This document shows, one piece after another, positions 12,601 to 20,564 of a stretch of 64,000 nucleotides of DNA. Position 1 is the first letter of the stretch. Each line of letters begins with the position of its first letter. The position numbers and the translations under genes are program-made. The DNA comes from Tamlana carrageenivorans (GTDB lineage: Bacteria > Bacteroidota > Bacteroidia > Flavobacteriales > Flavobacteriaceae): assembly GCF_002893765.1 (NCBI RefSeq), contig NZ_CP025938.1, forward strand, positions 2,747,501-2,811,500, given 5' to 3'. Under the pieces are notes generated by a model. That model did not search any database and was not told where the DNA came from. It saw only the letters and a program-made list of their open reading frames with translations.

Positions 12601-15600
12601 AGCACCACCAAATGCGTGTCAAGCGACATCGCAAACAGTTGTTGTCGTTGATGCAGTAGAGCCAACACTAGAGGAAACCCACACCCATGTAAGTTGTCAT
12701 GGAGGTTCGGATGGTAGTATTGTTGTTACAGCAACCGCAGGCGTAGCACCGTTTGAATTTGGTATAGACGATGGTTCTGGTGGAGGCATTGTTTATCAAG
12801 GAAATAATAACCAGTTTCCAGGATTGAAAGAAGGAACTTATAATGTATATGTACGCGATAGTAAAAACTGTGTTTCTTTATCAGAAACTGTTACTATTAC
12901 AGAGCCAACACCAGTAGGTGGCTCAGGCGTATTAACACAAGCACTTTCTTGTGGTGTTGGTAATGTAACCCAAGGTGCCACAGTTACTTTTACTGGCTCG
13001 GGAGGAACAGCACCATATACTTTTAGTTTTGATGGTGGAGTTAATTATTCATCAGACAATATTTTTGAAACAAATATCCCTGGAACAGTTACGGCTTGGG
13101 TAAGAGATGCTAATGGTTGTGATATGCTTACCCAAATTGATGTTGTAGTACCAGCAATAACTCCACCAACAGATTTAGATTTCGTGGCAACAACCGTAAC
13201 CTGTAACACAGGAGAATTAACTTCAGATGTGACATTAACACCAAATGCAAGTGCTATTGCGCCATTCGATTATAATATTATTTACCCAACAGCTGTTGCT
13301 GGTGGGGTGGATGTGCCAGCGGATTATACATTTACAGGTTTAGCTCCAGATACCTACACATTTGAAGTAGTTGATGCCAATGGCTGTAACTACATCGAAA
13401 CCTTTACAGTTGACCCTGCGGTTAATATTAACCTAGCACTTTCTGGCTCTAACGATGTATCGTGTTTCAATGGAACTAATGGTGAAGCGGTATTTACAGT
13501 TGGGAACCATTCGGGTGCTTACACGGCAACCTTAACATTAGGCACTGGAACGGTATCAAGCATGACTCCAACTACCGACCAAGTAACTGTTTCAGGTTTA
13601 GCAGCAGGTTCATATACTTTAGAAGTAGTAGATACAAATACAGGCTGTACGGCTACTGCCAATGTTACTATTGCGGAACCAACTGCTTTAGTATTAGCTG
13701 AAATATCAAATATTAATGCAAATTGTAATTTTGGAGCACAAGTAACTGTAAAAGCTACAGCAGGAACACCAAATTATAATTATGCCTTTGTAGAGGACGG
13801 TGTTATGCCAGTGGATACTGATTATAATACTAGAGCTAGTGCTGTTTTAGACCCAGCTATAAATACAGATTGGGATGTTTGGGCAAAAGACCTAAACGGT
13901 TGTACGACTCAAATTGATGTACAAATAGCTACAGATCCATTACCTACAGTATCAGTGCCATCCGATGCAGTTTGTACAGGAACAACTTCAGGTTTTGAGT
14001 TTACAGCTACAGGCACTGGCGTTGGTACTTTAGAGTACAGTATTAATGGAGGTGCTTCCTATCAAAATAACCCAACATTCACAGGGTTAATACCTGGCAA
14101 TTATTTTGTAACGATTAAAGATGGCAATGGTTGCGAGGCTACAAGTCCTACATCAATTACAGTACATCCTGCTTTAGACGTATTACCAGAAGTGACAGTA
14201 TTACCATCTTGTGCTAATAACGATGGTGCAATTGCAGTTACAGGATCTGGTGGTTCAGGAAATTATATGTATAGCTTAAATGGTGGTACACCGCAAGCAT
14301 CAAGTGTATTTACAGGTTTATCGGCTTCAACATTGTATACCGTTAGAATAATTGATACTGTAACAAATTGTACAAATGATGCTACTATTACTTTAGAGGC
14401 ACCAACAGCTGTAACTTTAGATGCTCCAGTAGTAACACCTACAAGTTGTAACGGCGGTAAAGATGGTACGATAACTGTAAATTTAGCTGCAGGGAATGAT
14501 AACCCTATTTACATGTATGAAATCACTGTAGGTCCAATGCTAGTAGCTGCACAGTCTTCAAATATATTCTCAGAATTAGAAGCAGGAACTTATACCGTTA
14601 CTGTAACTTCAGGAAGAAACTGTGTTGCAACACAAAGTGTTACTGTTACTCAGCCAGATGAAATTAATGTTCCAACAGTTAACGTTGTAGGGTATACATG
14701 TATTTCTGATACTAATACATCAGAATATGCTACCATAACAATTGATGAAGCAGCAATTACAGGTGGTTCTGGAAACTATGCAATTTATGAGTTTGTTAGA
14801 AACAGCATGGTAGTGCAACGTTCTCCTAGAAATGTTTATACCGAAACGGATTTATTAGGAGGTGCTTATGACATCAATGTTTACGATGACAAAGGATGTT
14901 TAGGGACTGTTTCAACCACAATCAATCCTTTTATTTCTATAGAAGATTTAACCATTACGGTGAATGATGCCATTACGTGTACCTCACTAGAAGAAATTCA
15001 AGTGGCTGTTACGGCAACTGGTGGAACACCTAACTTAGAATATACAGTAGAACAGGTTGAAGGTGATGGTACACCAACTCCAGGTGGTTATTCAGCTACT
15101 AATACTACGGGACTGTTTATCGGCTTAGATATAGCAAACTACTTAGTGACGGTTCAAAATTTAGACACTAATTGTTTCTTGAGAAAGTTCCACTATGTAA
15201 GTGATCCAAATACATTCGATTTAACTATTGATAATGTAGTTGATTTGACTTGTTTCGGTGGAAGCGATGGAGCTGTAAATGTTACTTTTATTGATCGTGT
15301 ACCTACACCAACCGATGAGGCGGGAGCATTTACTTACAGTATTGTTGATGCTTTAGGAAACCCTGTATCTACGGGTAACGTGGCGAGCGCTGGTCCTGAA
15401 ACACTTTCAGGATTGGAAGCTGGAACTTATACGATTACAGCTACTTTAACTAACCGACCAGAATGTGAAGTCAGTAAAGCCTTCACGATTACAGGTCCAA
15501 CAGCAGCATTGACAGCATTAGAAACACATACAGAAATTACATGTGATTTAGCTAATGGTGCCATTTATGCAAGTGCGACTGGTGGTTGGCCAGGTGGTTA

Positions 15601-17758
15601 CGAATATCAATTAGAAAAAGTAGGAGGTACGGCAACGGCCTTTGGTTCTACATTTAATTTTACTGGCTTAGATGCAGGTGATTATAATGTAAATGTTAGA
15701 GATTCTAGTGGTTGTGTTGCTACAACTCTAGTAACGCTTGTTGATCCTACGCCAATAGCCATAACGGCAGAACTAGATCTTGCTTCAGCTTTACTATGTT
15801 ATGGTGATGCTACAGGAATTATAAACGTTACAAGTACTACTGGCGGACAAGGTTCAAATTATACTTACGTATTGAATAGAGTTGGTCCTACAGCAAGTCA
15901 AACGGGTCCGCAAACCGGAACAAGCTTTACAGGCTTAACTGCAGGTATATATAATGTAACGGTTAAAGATGGTTGGAACTGTACGGCGACTTCAGCAGAT
16001 ATTACGATTATTCAGCCAACAACCATTCAAAGTAATTTAGTGATTACCAATACTCAAACATGTGCGCCTAATTCAACAACGCTAAGGTTATCTGCCACTG
16101 GCGGTACAGCGCCTTATGTTTATAGTGTTGATGATACTTTTGCAACGGTAGTTCCTTTTACTTCAACAGTAGATATCCAAGTAGATCCAGGAACATACCA
16201 GTACTATATTAGAGATGCTAATGGTTGTGCTACTGGACTTTCAAATGAAGTGAAAATTGATCCGTTAGTACCATTAACTGTAGCTATTGATGCGACTAAT
16301 GCCGACATTAATTGTTATGGTGATAATACAGGAGTTATTGTTGCTAAAGCTCAAGGTGGTTTAGGAAACTACACCTATACATTACAAGATACCTCTGGAA
16401 ACGATATCACACCTGTTGTACAAGATAGTCCTGGTGTATTTACCGAACTTGTTGCGGGCGATTACCAAGTTTATGTTACTAGCGGTGTAGACTGTGAGGT
16501 AACATCGGTACCAGTTACTATTAGTGAGCCAAGTGCTCCGTTAACAGCGCCTTATGCGATTTCAGATGTTGGATGTGCTGGCGGTAACGATGGTAGTATC
16601 GAAATTGTGGGAACTGGTGGTACTGGTGTGATTAAATATGCGATTTCACCACAGTTAAATCAATTCTTTGAAACTGGACTATTTGAAAACCTATCTAAAG
16701 GAAACTACCAAGTGGTTGTTCAAGATGAAGCAGGTTGTTTCGAGGTAATCGACTTTAGTATTGGCGAGCCTACACCGGTTATTCTTACTGAAATTCCAAC
16801 CTCTATTATTCCTGAAATTTGTTCGGGAGATTTAAGTGGTGCGTTTAGTGTTAATATAACTGGAGGTACAGCGCCATATAGCGTAACCTTAGATGATATT
16901 AATGGAAACTATGTAACAGGAACTTTAACACAAACACAATTTGATTTCACAGGACTTACCGGAGGAAATCATACAGTTTATGTGGTGGATGCTCAAGGCT
17001 GTGATTCGGAATGGGAGATTGATTTCCCAGAGTCTGTTCACTTAGATCCAACAGTGATTGTTGAATACGATTGTTTAAATAATACGTCTACCAACCGCGT
17101 GATTGTTACCGTAGATGATAGTGTTCAAGATTTAAGTTTAGTTGAATACTCACTTAATGGAGGTCCTTTCCAAGCTAGTAATATTTTTATCGATGTTCCT
17201 GGTGGTTTCGATCAATTTGTTGATGTTAGACATGCAAATGGTTGTATTAAGCAAACCAGATTATTCGATGTCGATCATATAACACAGTTGGAAGTGCTCC
17301 TAGATGATGGTGATTTAAATCAAATTGTTGTTACGGCAACAGGAGGTGTTGAACCTTATGAGTACTCATTAAACGGTGGTCCTTTTAGTAGTACCGATAA
17401 ATTCTTAATCTACGAGTCTGGTGACTATACGGTTACTGTACGTGATGTATACGGTTGTGAGGCTTCAGCAACACGCTATTTCGAATTTATTGATGTATGT
17501 ATACCTAATTACTTCACACCTAACAACGATGGTAATTTAGACGGATGGGGTCCAGGTTGTGCAACACAATACAAAGATCTAACCGTGCAAGTTTTCGATC
17601 GTTACGGTCGTAAACTAGCCGAATTAAAAGTAAATGAGAAATGGGATGGTAATTATGAAGGTAAAGAGTTACCTACTGGAGATTACTGGTATGTTATTAA
17701 CCTTAATGACCCTATTTACGATAGAGATTTTGTAGGACACTTTACGCTTTATAGGTAG
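3602..17758 (+). CDS. sprB: SprB-type giant cell-surface gliding adhesin
   Basis: 4718 residues. A long signal peptide ends near NSAFSQ at about residue 50. Then comes a non-repetitive N-terminal region (about 60-410, with VWAGLYWSAAYGNE and a Cys pair) and a DUF11-like domain (about 415-560). The bulk is dozens of SprB-type repeats of about 80-90 residues, each with a GG..PY.YS core and ending in variants of VRDANGC. A different, repeat-free beta module sits at about 1240-1450. The last 80 residues are a T9SS type B sorting domain (CIPNYFTPNNDG, then FDRYGRKLAEL, WDGNYEGKELPTGDYWY). In F. johnsoniae SprB is the mobile adhesin that moves along the cell surface during gliding; sprF directly downstream is needed for its surface export. 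Regularly spaced Cys residues in the repeats may form disulfides. Function is assigned from family architecture and gene order. Confidence 0.92.
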   Translation: MKKTTCLTFRSFLCDIFTKASFVTRSIKDKKITFFLLFFLTLFGNSAFSQVMIPFTPRLDGGSIKVKGDIKLIGNNIITGGERHNNSSDVLPLPYNGTAINNNYEGVYVNEASGGDPSIFSSSSANLAINNDCKQIVWAGLYWSAAYGNEYANDRSEYVDDDNLRAHNFTQVKFKLPNFTNFLDITADETIFDGFDPNDPVDGSFPDAPYTCFKDVTGLIQGLADADGTYTIANQHATRGHKRGGCSAGWTLVVIYESPSLPSKFISVFDGFAGVRNGGASVAEFDVSGFQTLPNNLPVYAKVGVAALEGDYSLFGDSFEFQAGKNNSYTDISDGLNDASNFFNSRITEEGAYMTNRNPNSENTMGFEVKSVNIPNPNNSILPNDETSGTFRLTTEGDGYAAFLATFAVDIIEPNIRLTKVVQDDKGNDIGGEVVNLGEQLNYVIGIENIGNDDAINLTIRDILPINVNFDSASDIISLSDGISVVSYNPATREIIFAVEDRLVEKNSGLLSEIEFSVQVVNSCDELSDACSNLVQNQAYATYTGEISGLTISDDPSYDAINGCLLTPQSTNFLADISGCTFTEEVILCGENTTLTAPGGYDAYSWSTSSTGTPVIGTGQTITVDQVGTYYVNNTALAPCQSTQKEFKVVTFGANVPNPVIPYADQIVQCPNDGKQLPYIFLCGGNGGKFIETSLSDTTSIVWETLDPNSCSAVINEACANEDPSCNWIEAGTGPNFMADTAGEYRLTINYPGGCFNRFYFNVYTNLLNPSHTIQNIICNTQGQITVNDVPSGYEYSLDNSSWQDENDFTIPTAGLYTVYIRQKDVSPNPCVFTIPNIQISELDPQLVITDNQPLCHNEQGSIRLSVNDAEAQYTYTISQGGTVVSTVGPITERTYLFDNLNTGVYDVQASTDDGCVLSETVELINPTPLTATANVTNITCVDGEIEVIPAGGTAPYYYYINSTTDFQTTGTVIVDTPGVYDITVLDINNCSVDITVLVDQLDEPVFTVSGTDVNCYGAVSGQIDFNVTNANGYTIEYSIDNGTTYSSNPTFSNLDTGTYTTMIRYTLNGVECFSTPQDIIIDGPGDALTASAGVSKLAGCGVNGEGTVRITNPQGGVPPYEYSFDNQATWVTSNQAEVFPGTYTLYIRDSSGCVFSMPGVVLDPEPTPPTIDDNVDSVYNCDGTANATVNVTNTGGANFEYTYLLNGVENTNTADPTTFLNVPQGSHTVSVTYKLVDAPTYSNLLLETFGSGDDTTSPGINTAFYCFERQINDSSIWCRGSIRINDGDYTVTAHIVRPYRDWSQPGDHTSNNADPKGRALVVNVGDQLPEEDVLYRKTINDIIPNQPINFELFVYNLMQSHTTKFDPNLTVALVDASGKEISSFATGNVPKSEQWENYPKTPITLNPGNNTTLEFLVRSTVRQTSGNDVAIDDIRVYQLPESCIDRVDFPIIIEAEKAFTADVVSASDVDCFGANNGEIQITASNFDATNGYQYSINGGTTWNTVTTSPYSITGLGPNTYDVQIRYDATSTGCEFSFTQAITEPAAIALNLDATPITCVQNSTVTATTTGGTAPFTYELYDATGTTLINTFPISGVLTDVPEGNYLVRVTDANGCTNGTGEPLTLTGATAPKASLINVDYCYDATTTGATLEVQVDASTGLAPYQFSIQRNSGTPTPFDGNHIFNNLTPGSYVITVRDANGCEFTLPAETIAPQVQITAQLDKGLDCSALPEAQISGTISNGYAPYTYAVSIDGAAYADLGTIATSGTTYNYTTTTAGTYQFQVTDANGCTALSTEILVNDKLIPTISTNTINPACNGETNGSVEIKVSGGEAPFTYSFNSSIFTSTTTYTGLGDGTYNYTVRDALGCEFTGSETLTEPSALVVSANATNLSCDASNVEQAAVVTIDEPTTGTSPYQYSFDGTNFSSTRTLNVYDNGSVQSINYSVQDANGCTATGSLTIDPLDSPTDLDFASSAVTCNAPATDVTVTSTGGVGTLTYEITDPTSAVTSNTDGNFTGLAAGTYVFKVTDANGCSYIESYTIGAVTPIALIARKQSDVLCQGDATGAIELEVSGFSGTYSYTVNSGPAITGQSASSIPLNGLVAGTYNIEVEDEITGCLSNDTVTIVEPTALSLDSATGTNVFCNEDSSQITVVASGGTPNYGYAAVISGSTAPTTFGSSDVVIVDTNSGTELVWDVYVEDNNGCTVFTKVTLTADPLPTVIIPGLAPNQCTATSGFTFDATGTGVAPLTYSIDGGISYQSSPTFTINTPGTYSVRVKDANGCTADSGDINIYEPLTGSAILTKDLTCSTPQEATIELSVSGGNTSTAYAYQVAFNGGTYNNITATSPYSISVDGTYQFKFIDANGCEVETAEITVNPAINPDITSVTQTQFINCNGEETAAIDIVHDPSLGEAPFVFNVENTTTGTGYGTQTSGLAAGDYVVTITDAKGCTDTETITINQPDPLVLTHDTTPVRCTVDGTGTTVSLGEVIIDAVTGGTGLYTYHVRGNGYDNSIPGQDGSTQVFEVVDFGLYEIIITDDNGCSILTQDVLVASPPDDLDITIDAVASSCAAGATIDVGIGTATTITGTGPFYFAIYTGPGMTWDGVVGGSADWIQGTGIPASAQFTGLISGITYTFVVYDSLTGCYYYESADAPTPTDSTLAIDNLAPNNITCTGNADGSVSFEITSAYGIDTPVTYQIKDALSLDDIGPLVSDVVPAGASLSVTNAGPLDVGNYIVVVEEAAGAPNAGCSVVTVPFNITESAILLNITASSTRNENCNELGLISGIAKDGTGPYEYMVLPESDPAPVASTTGWDAATTYERAAGDYTVYVKDAYGCIKEADVTVVKDPEPTFDSTIPLQCFDGSTPIVVDLSMYTTGTITPLTFSMGTGGVAGAYTTTSSFSISAAGTYDFFIKDGNGCVATTTYVVNPPLLLDATITKEIDCTGTPNAEITLTATGGDTSSTYVYEVSTNGGLSYMPASNPYSAGVGSYIFRVTDAQAPPNACQATSQTVVVVDAVEPTLEETHTHVSCHGGSDGSIVVTATAGVAPFEFGIDDGSGGGIVYQGNNNQFPGLKEGTYNVYVRDSKNCVSLSETVTITEPTPVGGSGVLTQALSCGVGNVTQGATVTFTGSGGTAPYTFSFDGGVNYSSDNIFETNIPGTVTAWVRDANGCDMLTQIDVVVPAITPPTDLDFVATTVTCNTGELTSDVTLTPNASAIAPFDYNIIYPTAVAGGVDVPADYTFTGLAPDTYTFEVVDANGCNYIETFTVDPAVNINLALSGSNDVSCFNGTNGEAVFTVGNHSGAYTATLTLGTGTVSSMTPTTDQVTVSGLAAGSYTLEVVDTNTGCTATANVTIAEPTALVLAEISNINANCNFGAQVTVKATAGTPNYNYAFVEDGVMPVDTDYNTRASAVLDPAINTDWDVWAKDLNGCTTQIDVQIATDPLPTVSVPSDAVCTGTTSGFEFTATGTGVGTLEYSINGGASYQNNPTFTGLIPGNYFVTIKDGNGCEATSPTSITVHPALDVLPEVTVLPSCANNDGAIAVTGSGGSGNYMYSLNGGTPQASSVFTGLSASTLYTVRIIDTVTNCTNDATITLEAPTAVTLDAPVVTPTSCNGGKDGTITVNLAAGNDNPIYMYEITVGPMLVAAQSSNIFSELEAGTYTVTVTSGRNCVATQSVTVTQPDEINVPTVNVVGYTCISDTNTSEYATITIDEAAITGGSGNYAIYEFVRNSMVVQRSPRNVYTETDLLGGAYDINVYDDKGCLGTVSTTINPFISIEDLTITVNDAITCTSLEEIQVAVTATGGTPNLEYTVEQVEGDGTPTPGGYSATNTTGLFIGLDIANYLVTVQNLDTNCFLRKFHYVSDPNTFDLTIDNVVDLTCFGGSDGAVNVTFIDRVPTPTDEAGAFTYSIVDALGNPVSTGNVASAGPETLSGLEAGTYTITATLTNRPECEVSKAFTITGPTAALTALETHTEITCDLANGAIYASATGGWPGGYEYQLEKVGGTATAFGSTFNFTGLDAGDYNVNVRDSSGCVATTLVTLVDPTPIAITAELDLASALLCYGDATGIINVTSTTGGQGSNYTYVLNRVGPTASQTGPQTGTSFTGLTAGIYNVTVKDGWNCTATSADITIIQPTTIQSNLVITNTQTCAPNSTTLRLSATGGTAPYVYSVDDTFATVVPFTSTVDIQVDPGTYQYYIRDANGCATGLSNEVKIDPLVPLTVAIDATNADINCYGDNTGVIVAKAQGGLGNYTYTLQDTSGNDITPVVQDSPGVFTELVAGDYQVYVTSGVDCEVTSVPVTISEPSAPLTAPYAISDVGCAGGNDGSIEIVGTGGTGVIKYAISPQLNQFFETGLFENLSKGNYQVVVQDEAGCFEVIDFSIGEPTPVILTEIPTSIIPEICSGDLSGAFSVNITGGTAPYSVTLDDINGNYVTGTLTQTQFDFTGLTGGNHTVYVVDAQGCDSEWEIDFPESVHLDPTVIVEYDCLNNTSTNRVIVTVDDSVQDLSLVEYSLNGGPFQASNIFIDVPGGFDQFVDVRHANGCIKQTRLFDVDHITQLEVLLDDGDLNQIVVTATGGVEPYEYSLNGGPFSSTDKFLIYESGDYTVTVRDVYGCEASATRYFEFIDVCIPNYFTPNNDGNLDGWGPGCATQYKDLTVQVFDRYGRKLAELKVNEKWDGNYEGKELPTGDYWYVINLNDPIYDRDFVGHFTLYR

Positions 17759-17793
17759 AATATTTAGAAGCAATAACCGCTGAAATTAAAATT

Positions 17794-18774
17794 ATGCAAA
17801 TAAGAAAATTTATTATATATCTAGTACTCATGGTCGTAGTTAAAAGCTATGGCCAAGAGTTAAATTTACCTGTATTTACACAGTATTTAGCAGATAATAA
17901 TTTCGTGATATCTCCAACCTATGCCGGTATTGGTGATAATGTTAAGCTTAGATTTAATGGTTTAACCCAGTGGGTAGGAATTGAAAATGCGCCAGATAAC
18001 CAGGCGTTTTATGGGGATATTAGAATTGCCGATAGAACGGGAGTAGGGTTAACTTTGTATAACGATAGAAATGGAAATACACTCCAGTCGGGTTTAAAAA
18101 TTTCTTTTGCACACCATATTATATTGGATTATTATTCAAAGCAATATTTGTCCTTTGGTTTATCGTATAATATGAATAGTTTTAAGCTAAATGTGAATAA
18201 TTTTGATGGCGGTTATGAAAATCCGATATTGGATGCCTTTGTTTCCGACGATCGCCGAACTACTAATCATAACTTCGATGTAGGATTGCTTTATAGAAAT
18301 AAAGGGTATTTTTTAAGTTTTAATGCTAACAACATTTTACCCAAAGATATCGATGAAGCCATCCGTACTTTAGAGCCTAACTTATTACTTAATTATCAGA
18401 TCTATTCAGGGATTACTTTAGGAAGAAAATACGGGAGGATAGAATATGAACCTTCTGTGTTTTACCAAATGTTTAGCTCGGATAAACGATCTAGTACCGA
18501 TGTGAACTTTAAAGTTAGAGCCTATAACAGAAAAGAAGATTACATTTGGGGTGGTGTGTCGTACCGCTTCTTAAACGATCAGTTTTTAAATCCGCTTAGT
18601 ATCGGACCCATGGCAGGTTTTCAAAAAGGGATGTTTTACTTTGGATATGCCTATCAAGTAACTACAAATGATATTGGCGCATACAACTCCGGAACGCACT
18701 TAGTAACTATAGGTTTAAACTTCTTGCAAGGTATTAGTAACTGTCCGTGTACACAAAGCCCGATTCATTATTAA
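17794..18774 (+). CDS. sprF: SprF, PorP/SprF family outer-membrane protein
   Basis: 326 residues with a signal peptide ending at about residue 20 (VVVKSYGQ). The rest is a PorP/SprF beta-barrel: the LPVFTQYLADNNFVISPTYAGI opening, alternating hydrophobic strands, and a C-terminal strand near HLVTIGLNF followed by a short Cys-containing tail. Proteins of this family are dedicated outer-membrane partners of T9SS type B cargo; SprF of F. johnsoniae is required for SprB export to the surface. It starts 35 bp after the sprB stop codon and is almost certainly cotranscribed with it. A strong bidirectional terminator follows, closing the spr operon. Confidence 0.9.
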   Translation: MQIRKFIIYLVLMVVVKSYGQELNLPVFTQYLADNNFVISPTYAGIGDNVKLRFNGLTQWVGIENAPDNQAFYGDIRIADRTGVGLTLYNDRNGNTLQSGLKISFAHHIILDYYSKQYLSFGLSYNMNSFKLNVNNFDGGYENPILDAFVSDDRRTTNHNFDVGLLYRNKGYFLSFNANNILPKDIDEAIRTLEPNLLLNYQIYSGITLGRKYGRIEYEPSVFYQMFSSDKRSSTDVNFKVRAYNRKEDYIWGGVSYRFLNDQFLNPLSIGPMAGFQKGMFYFGYAYQVTTNDIGAYNSGTHLVTIGLNFLQGISNCPCTQSPIHY

Positions 18775-18943
18775 TTCTAAAGCTTCTATGTGGCACTAAA
18801 AACAAAAAAGCAGATATTTACGACTCATTATCTTATTCAGTATTAATTTTGATTACAGAGCATTTGAGGGGTAAATCAAGGTGTTATTTATTATAAAGAG
18901 CTTTACTCAAGAGGAGCAAGCCATTTTTAAATAGATAAAAAAT

Positions 18944-18995
18944 AAAAGTTGGTGACTCTATTTCATTTTAAATGAATGTTGAGTCACCAACTTTT
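18944..18995. terminator. Bidirectional intrinsic terminator after sprF
   Basis: Perfect 15-bp arms AAAAGTTGGTGACTC (18944-18958) and GAGTCACCAACTTTT (18981-18995), with a T-run on the right and an A-run on the left. It lies between sprF (+) and a convergent gene (-) and can serve both. Confidence 0.88.
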
Positions 18996-19016
18996 TTATG
19001 AGGATGAAATAAAAAC

Positions 19017-19349
19017 TTATGGTTGCACAAGATCTTGAATTCTTTCTTGTAGCAATTCTTGGTCTTGTAAAGTTTCCCATCCAAACATAGATATCAACGT
19101 TACAATAAAAGCGATATATAACACCCCTAGTACAATACCAATGATTGCTAATATCTTTCCAACTTTAACATTTTGATATCCAGTGTAAAGCTCAGGGTTT
19201 TCGGCATATAATTTTGATGCTTTGCTAGCTAATACGATGGCTACAATGCCAAGGGTTATACTAATAATGCCGTAACAGCAGCAAAAAGGGATCGATAGTA
19301 TTCCAAATACTAAAATAAGGGTTGAATTGGGGAGTTTTTGTTGTTCCAT
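19017..19349 (-). CDS. Small CCC-motif membrane protein (DUF4190-like)
   Basis: 110 residues. Two hydrophobic segments are visible: about 9-40, containing the run PFCCCYGIISITLGIVAIVL, and about 64-90. Between them is a hydrophilic loop rich in Lys, Tyr and Glu. The triple-cysteine first helix is typical of a small flavobacterial membrane family resembling DUF4190. It sits 9 bp downstream of a DUF2752-type gene on the same strand, so the two form an operon. The function is unknown; neighbours of this kind are often found together without a defined role. Confidence 0.75.
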   Translation of the reverse strand: MEQQKLPNSTLILVFGILSIPFCCCYGIISITLGIVAIVLASKASKLYAENPELYTGYQNVKVGKILAIIGIVLGVLYIAFIVTLISMFGWETLQDQELLQERIQDLVQP

Positions 19350-19358
19350 AAATAATTA

Positions 19359-19640
19359 TTAATTGGTTAAAAAGGTTTTTATAATAAAACTGGTAACGAT
19401 TATCAAACCATTAATGATGGCTAAAACCGTAATGATTTTATTTCCAAATTTGATGTTTTTTACGGCATGAATGGCAATAAGCCCAAAAAGAAGCAACAAA
19501 GTGTATATAGCGGGGTACATTTTAAAAGCTGCTATAAATTCACCTTGTAAAAGCAGTGCAAGCGCCCTTTGAATACCACAACCCAAGCATTCAAATCCTA
19601 AATACTTTTTATTTAAACAAGGTAGCATGTATTCTTCCAT
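19359..19640 (-). CDS. DUF2752 family membrane protein
   Basis: 93 residues. The N-terminus carries the family signature ECLGCGIQRA at about 18-27 (a CxxCGxxRA motif), followed by two or three hydrophobic helices (about 28-60 and 68-90). The length is usual for DUF2752. The biochemical role is not known; the paired cysteines suggest a metal or redox site, which is inference. It is the first gene of a two-gene minus-strand operon with the CCC-motif protein and has a good upstream promoter match. Confidence 0.82.
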   Translation of the reverse strand: MEEYMLPCLNKKYLGFECLGCGIQRALALLLQGEFIAAFKMYPAIYTLLLLFGLIAIHAVKNIKFGNKIITVLAIINGLIIVTSFIIKTFLTN

Positions 19641-19689
19641 AGAAGGTAAAACAATCTGATTTTGATGAAACGAAAATAATAAAACATAC

Positions 19690-19716
19690 CAAATATAGCT
19701 TGATAATTACCTACAA
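19690..19716 (-). promoter_or_regulatory. Bacteroidota-type promoter for the DUF2752 operon
   Basis: On the minus strand TTG (19716-19714) is followed after 16 nt by TATATTTG (19697-19690), an exact match to the TAnnTTTG -7 box. The predicted start lies about 40 nt upstream of the ATG at 19640. Confidence 0.5.
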
Positions 19717-19809
19717 CTATTTCTACTTAATGGATTTTATTTTGAATAATTTTAAAAGGAGTTCTAAATTTTGCCGTAATTTGCATAGGAAGGAATCATC
19801 TTAAAGATC

Positions 19810-20007
19810 ATGAAATACCTAAATTATATACTCATTGTTATAGGCGCTTTTATAGCGATTTACGCAAAGGCCAACGCCAATCAAAACCAATATGTATTAA
19901 TTGGAGGTATTGTGGTGCTTATGCTTGGTATTTATAGAGTAGCTAAAACGGTACCAAGTAAAAGTGAAAATGAAGATTTGGATAACCAAGATCACAATGC
20001 CTTATGA
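19810..20007 (+). CDS. Small two-helix membrane protein
   Basis: 65 residues with two hydrophobic stretches (about 4-20 and 28-44) and a charged C-terminal tail (SKSENEDLDNQDH). I do not recognise the family. The ATG is used as start; no strong Shine-Dalgarno is seen, which is common in this phylum. The stop codon overlaps the ATG of the following Smr-domain gene (ATGA at 20004-20007), so the two are translationally coupled. That coupling is the best reason to call it a real gene. Confidence 0.65.
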   Translation: MKYLNYILIVIGAFIAIYAKANANQNQYVLIGGIVVLMLGIYRVAKTVPSKSENEDLDNQDHNAL

Positions 20008-20564
20008 GTTTTAAAATAGGTGACCATGTTTTGGTTTTGGATGAGGATATTTCTGGAACTATAACACAAATTAAAGCACAAACCATCACTATAGAAACCG
20101 AAGATGGCTTTTTGTTAGAATTCCAGAGTAATGAACTGGTTAAAAGCCAAAAAGAAGCCGCTTTAACGGGTTTATTTTCCAAAACGACTATCCATTCAGT
20201 CATTTCGGAAAAGGAACAACCTAAGCGCAAGCATCAGGCTAAAAAGCGTGCAAAAGACCGGTACGAGCCAACTATGGAGGTTGATTTACACATTCATCAA
20301 TTGATAAAATCTAGCCGAGGGATGACTAATCATGATATGCTGACCTTGCAATTAGATACCGCCAGACATAAACTAGATTTCGCTATTTCAAAACGTATTC
20401 AAAAAATAGTGTTTATCCACGGCGTGGGTGAGGGGGTGCTTAAAACAGAATTGGAGTATTTGTTCGGACGCTACAACAATGTTAAATTTTACGATGCTAA
20501 TTACCAGAAATACGGTCTAGGAGCCACCGAAGTTTATATTTACCAAAATGTTTCAGCCGATTAG
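20004..20564 (+). CDS. Smr-domain protein (small MutS-related, DUF2027-like N-terminus)
   Basis: 186 residues. The N-terminal 50 residues form a small beta-rich module (FKIGDHVLVLDEDISGTITQ) like the N-terminus of Bacteroidota DUF2027/Smr proteins. A basic linker (about 73-92) follows. The C-terminal domain, about 94-182, is an Smr domain: it begins with EVDLHIHQL, has the FIHGVGEGVLKTEL motif corresponding to the family HGxGxG loop, and ends with GATEVYI. Smr domains bind or nick nucleic acids, and in other bacteria related proteins act in ribosome rescue or recombination control; the role here is unknown. The stop codon overlaps the stop codon of the convergent lipoprotein gene (TTAG, 20561-20564). 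Confidence 0.85.
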   Translation: MSFKIGDHVLVLDEDISGTITQIKAQTITIETEDGFLLEFQSNELVKSQKEAALTGLFSKTTIHSVISEKEQPKRKHQAKKRAKDRYEPTMEVDLHIHQLIKSSRGMTNHDMLTLQLDTARHKLDFAISKRIQKIVFIHGVGEGVLKTELEYLFGRYNNVKFYDANYQKYGLGATEVYIYQNVSAD

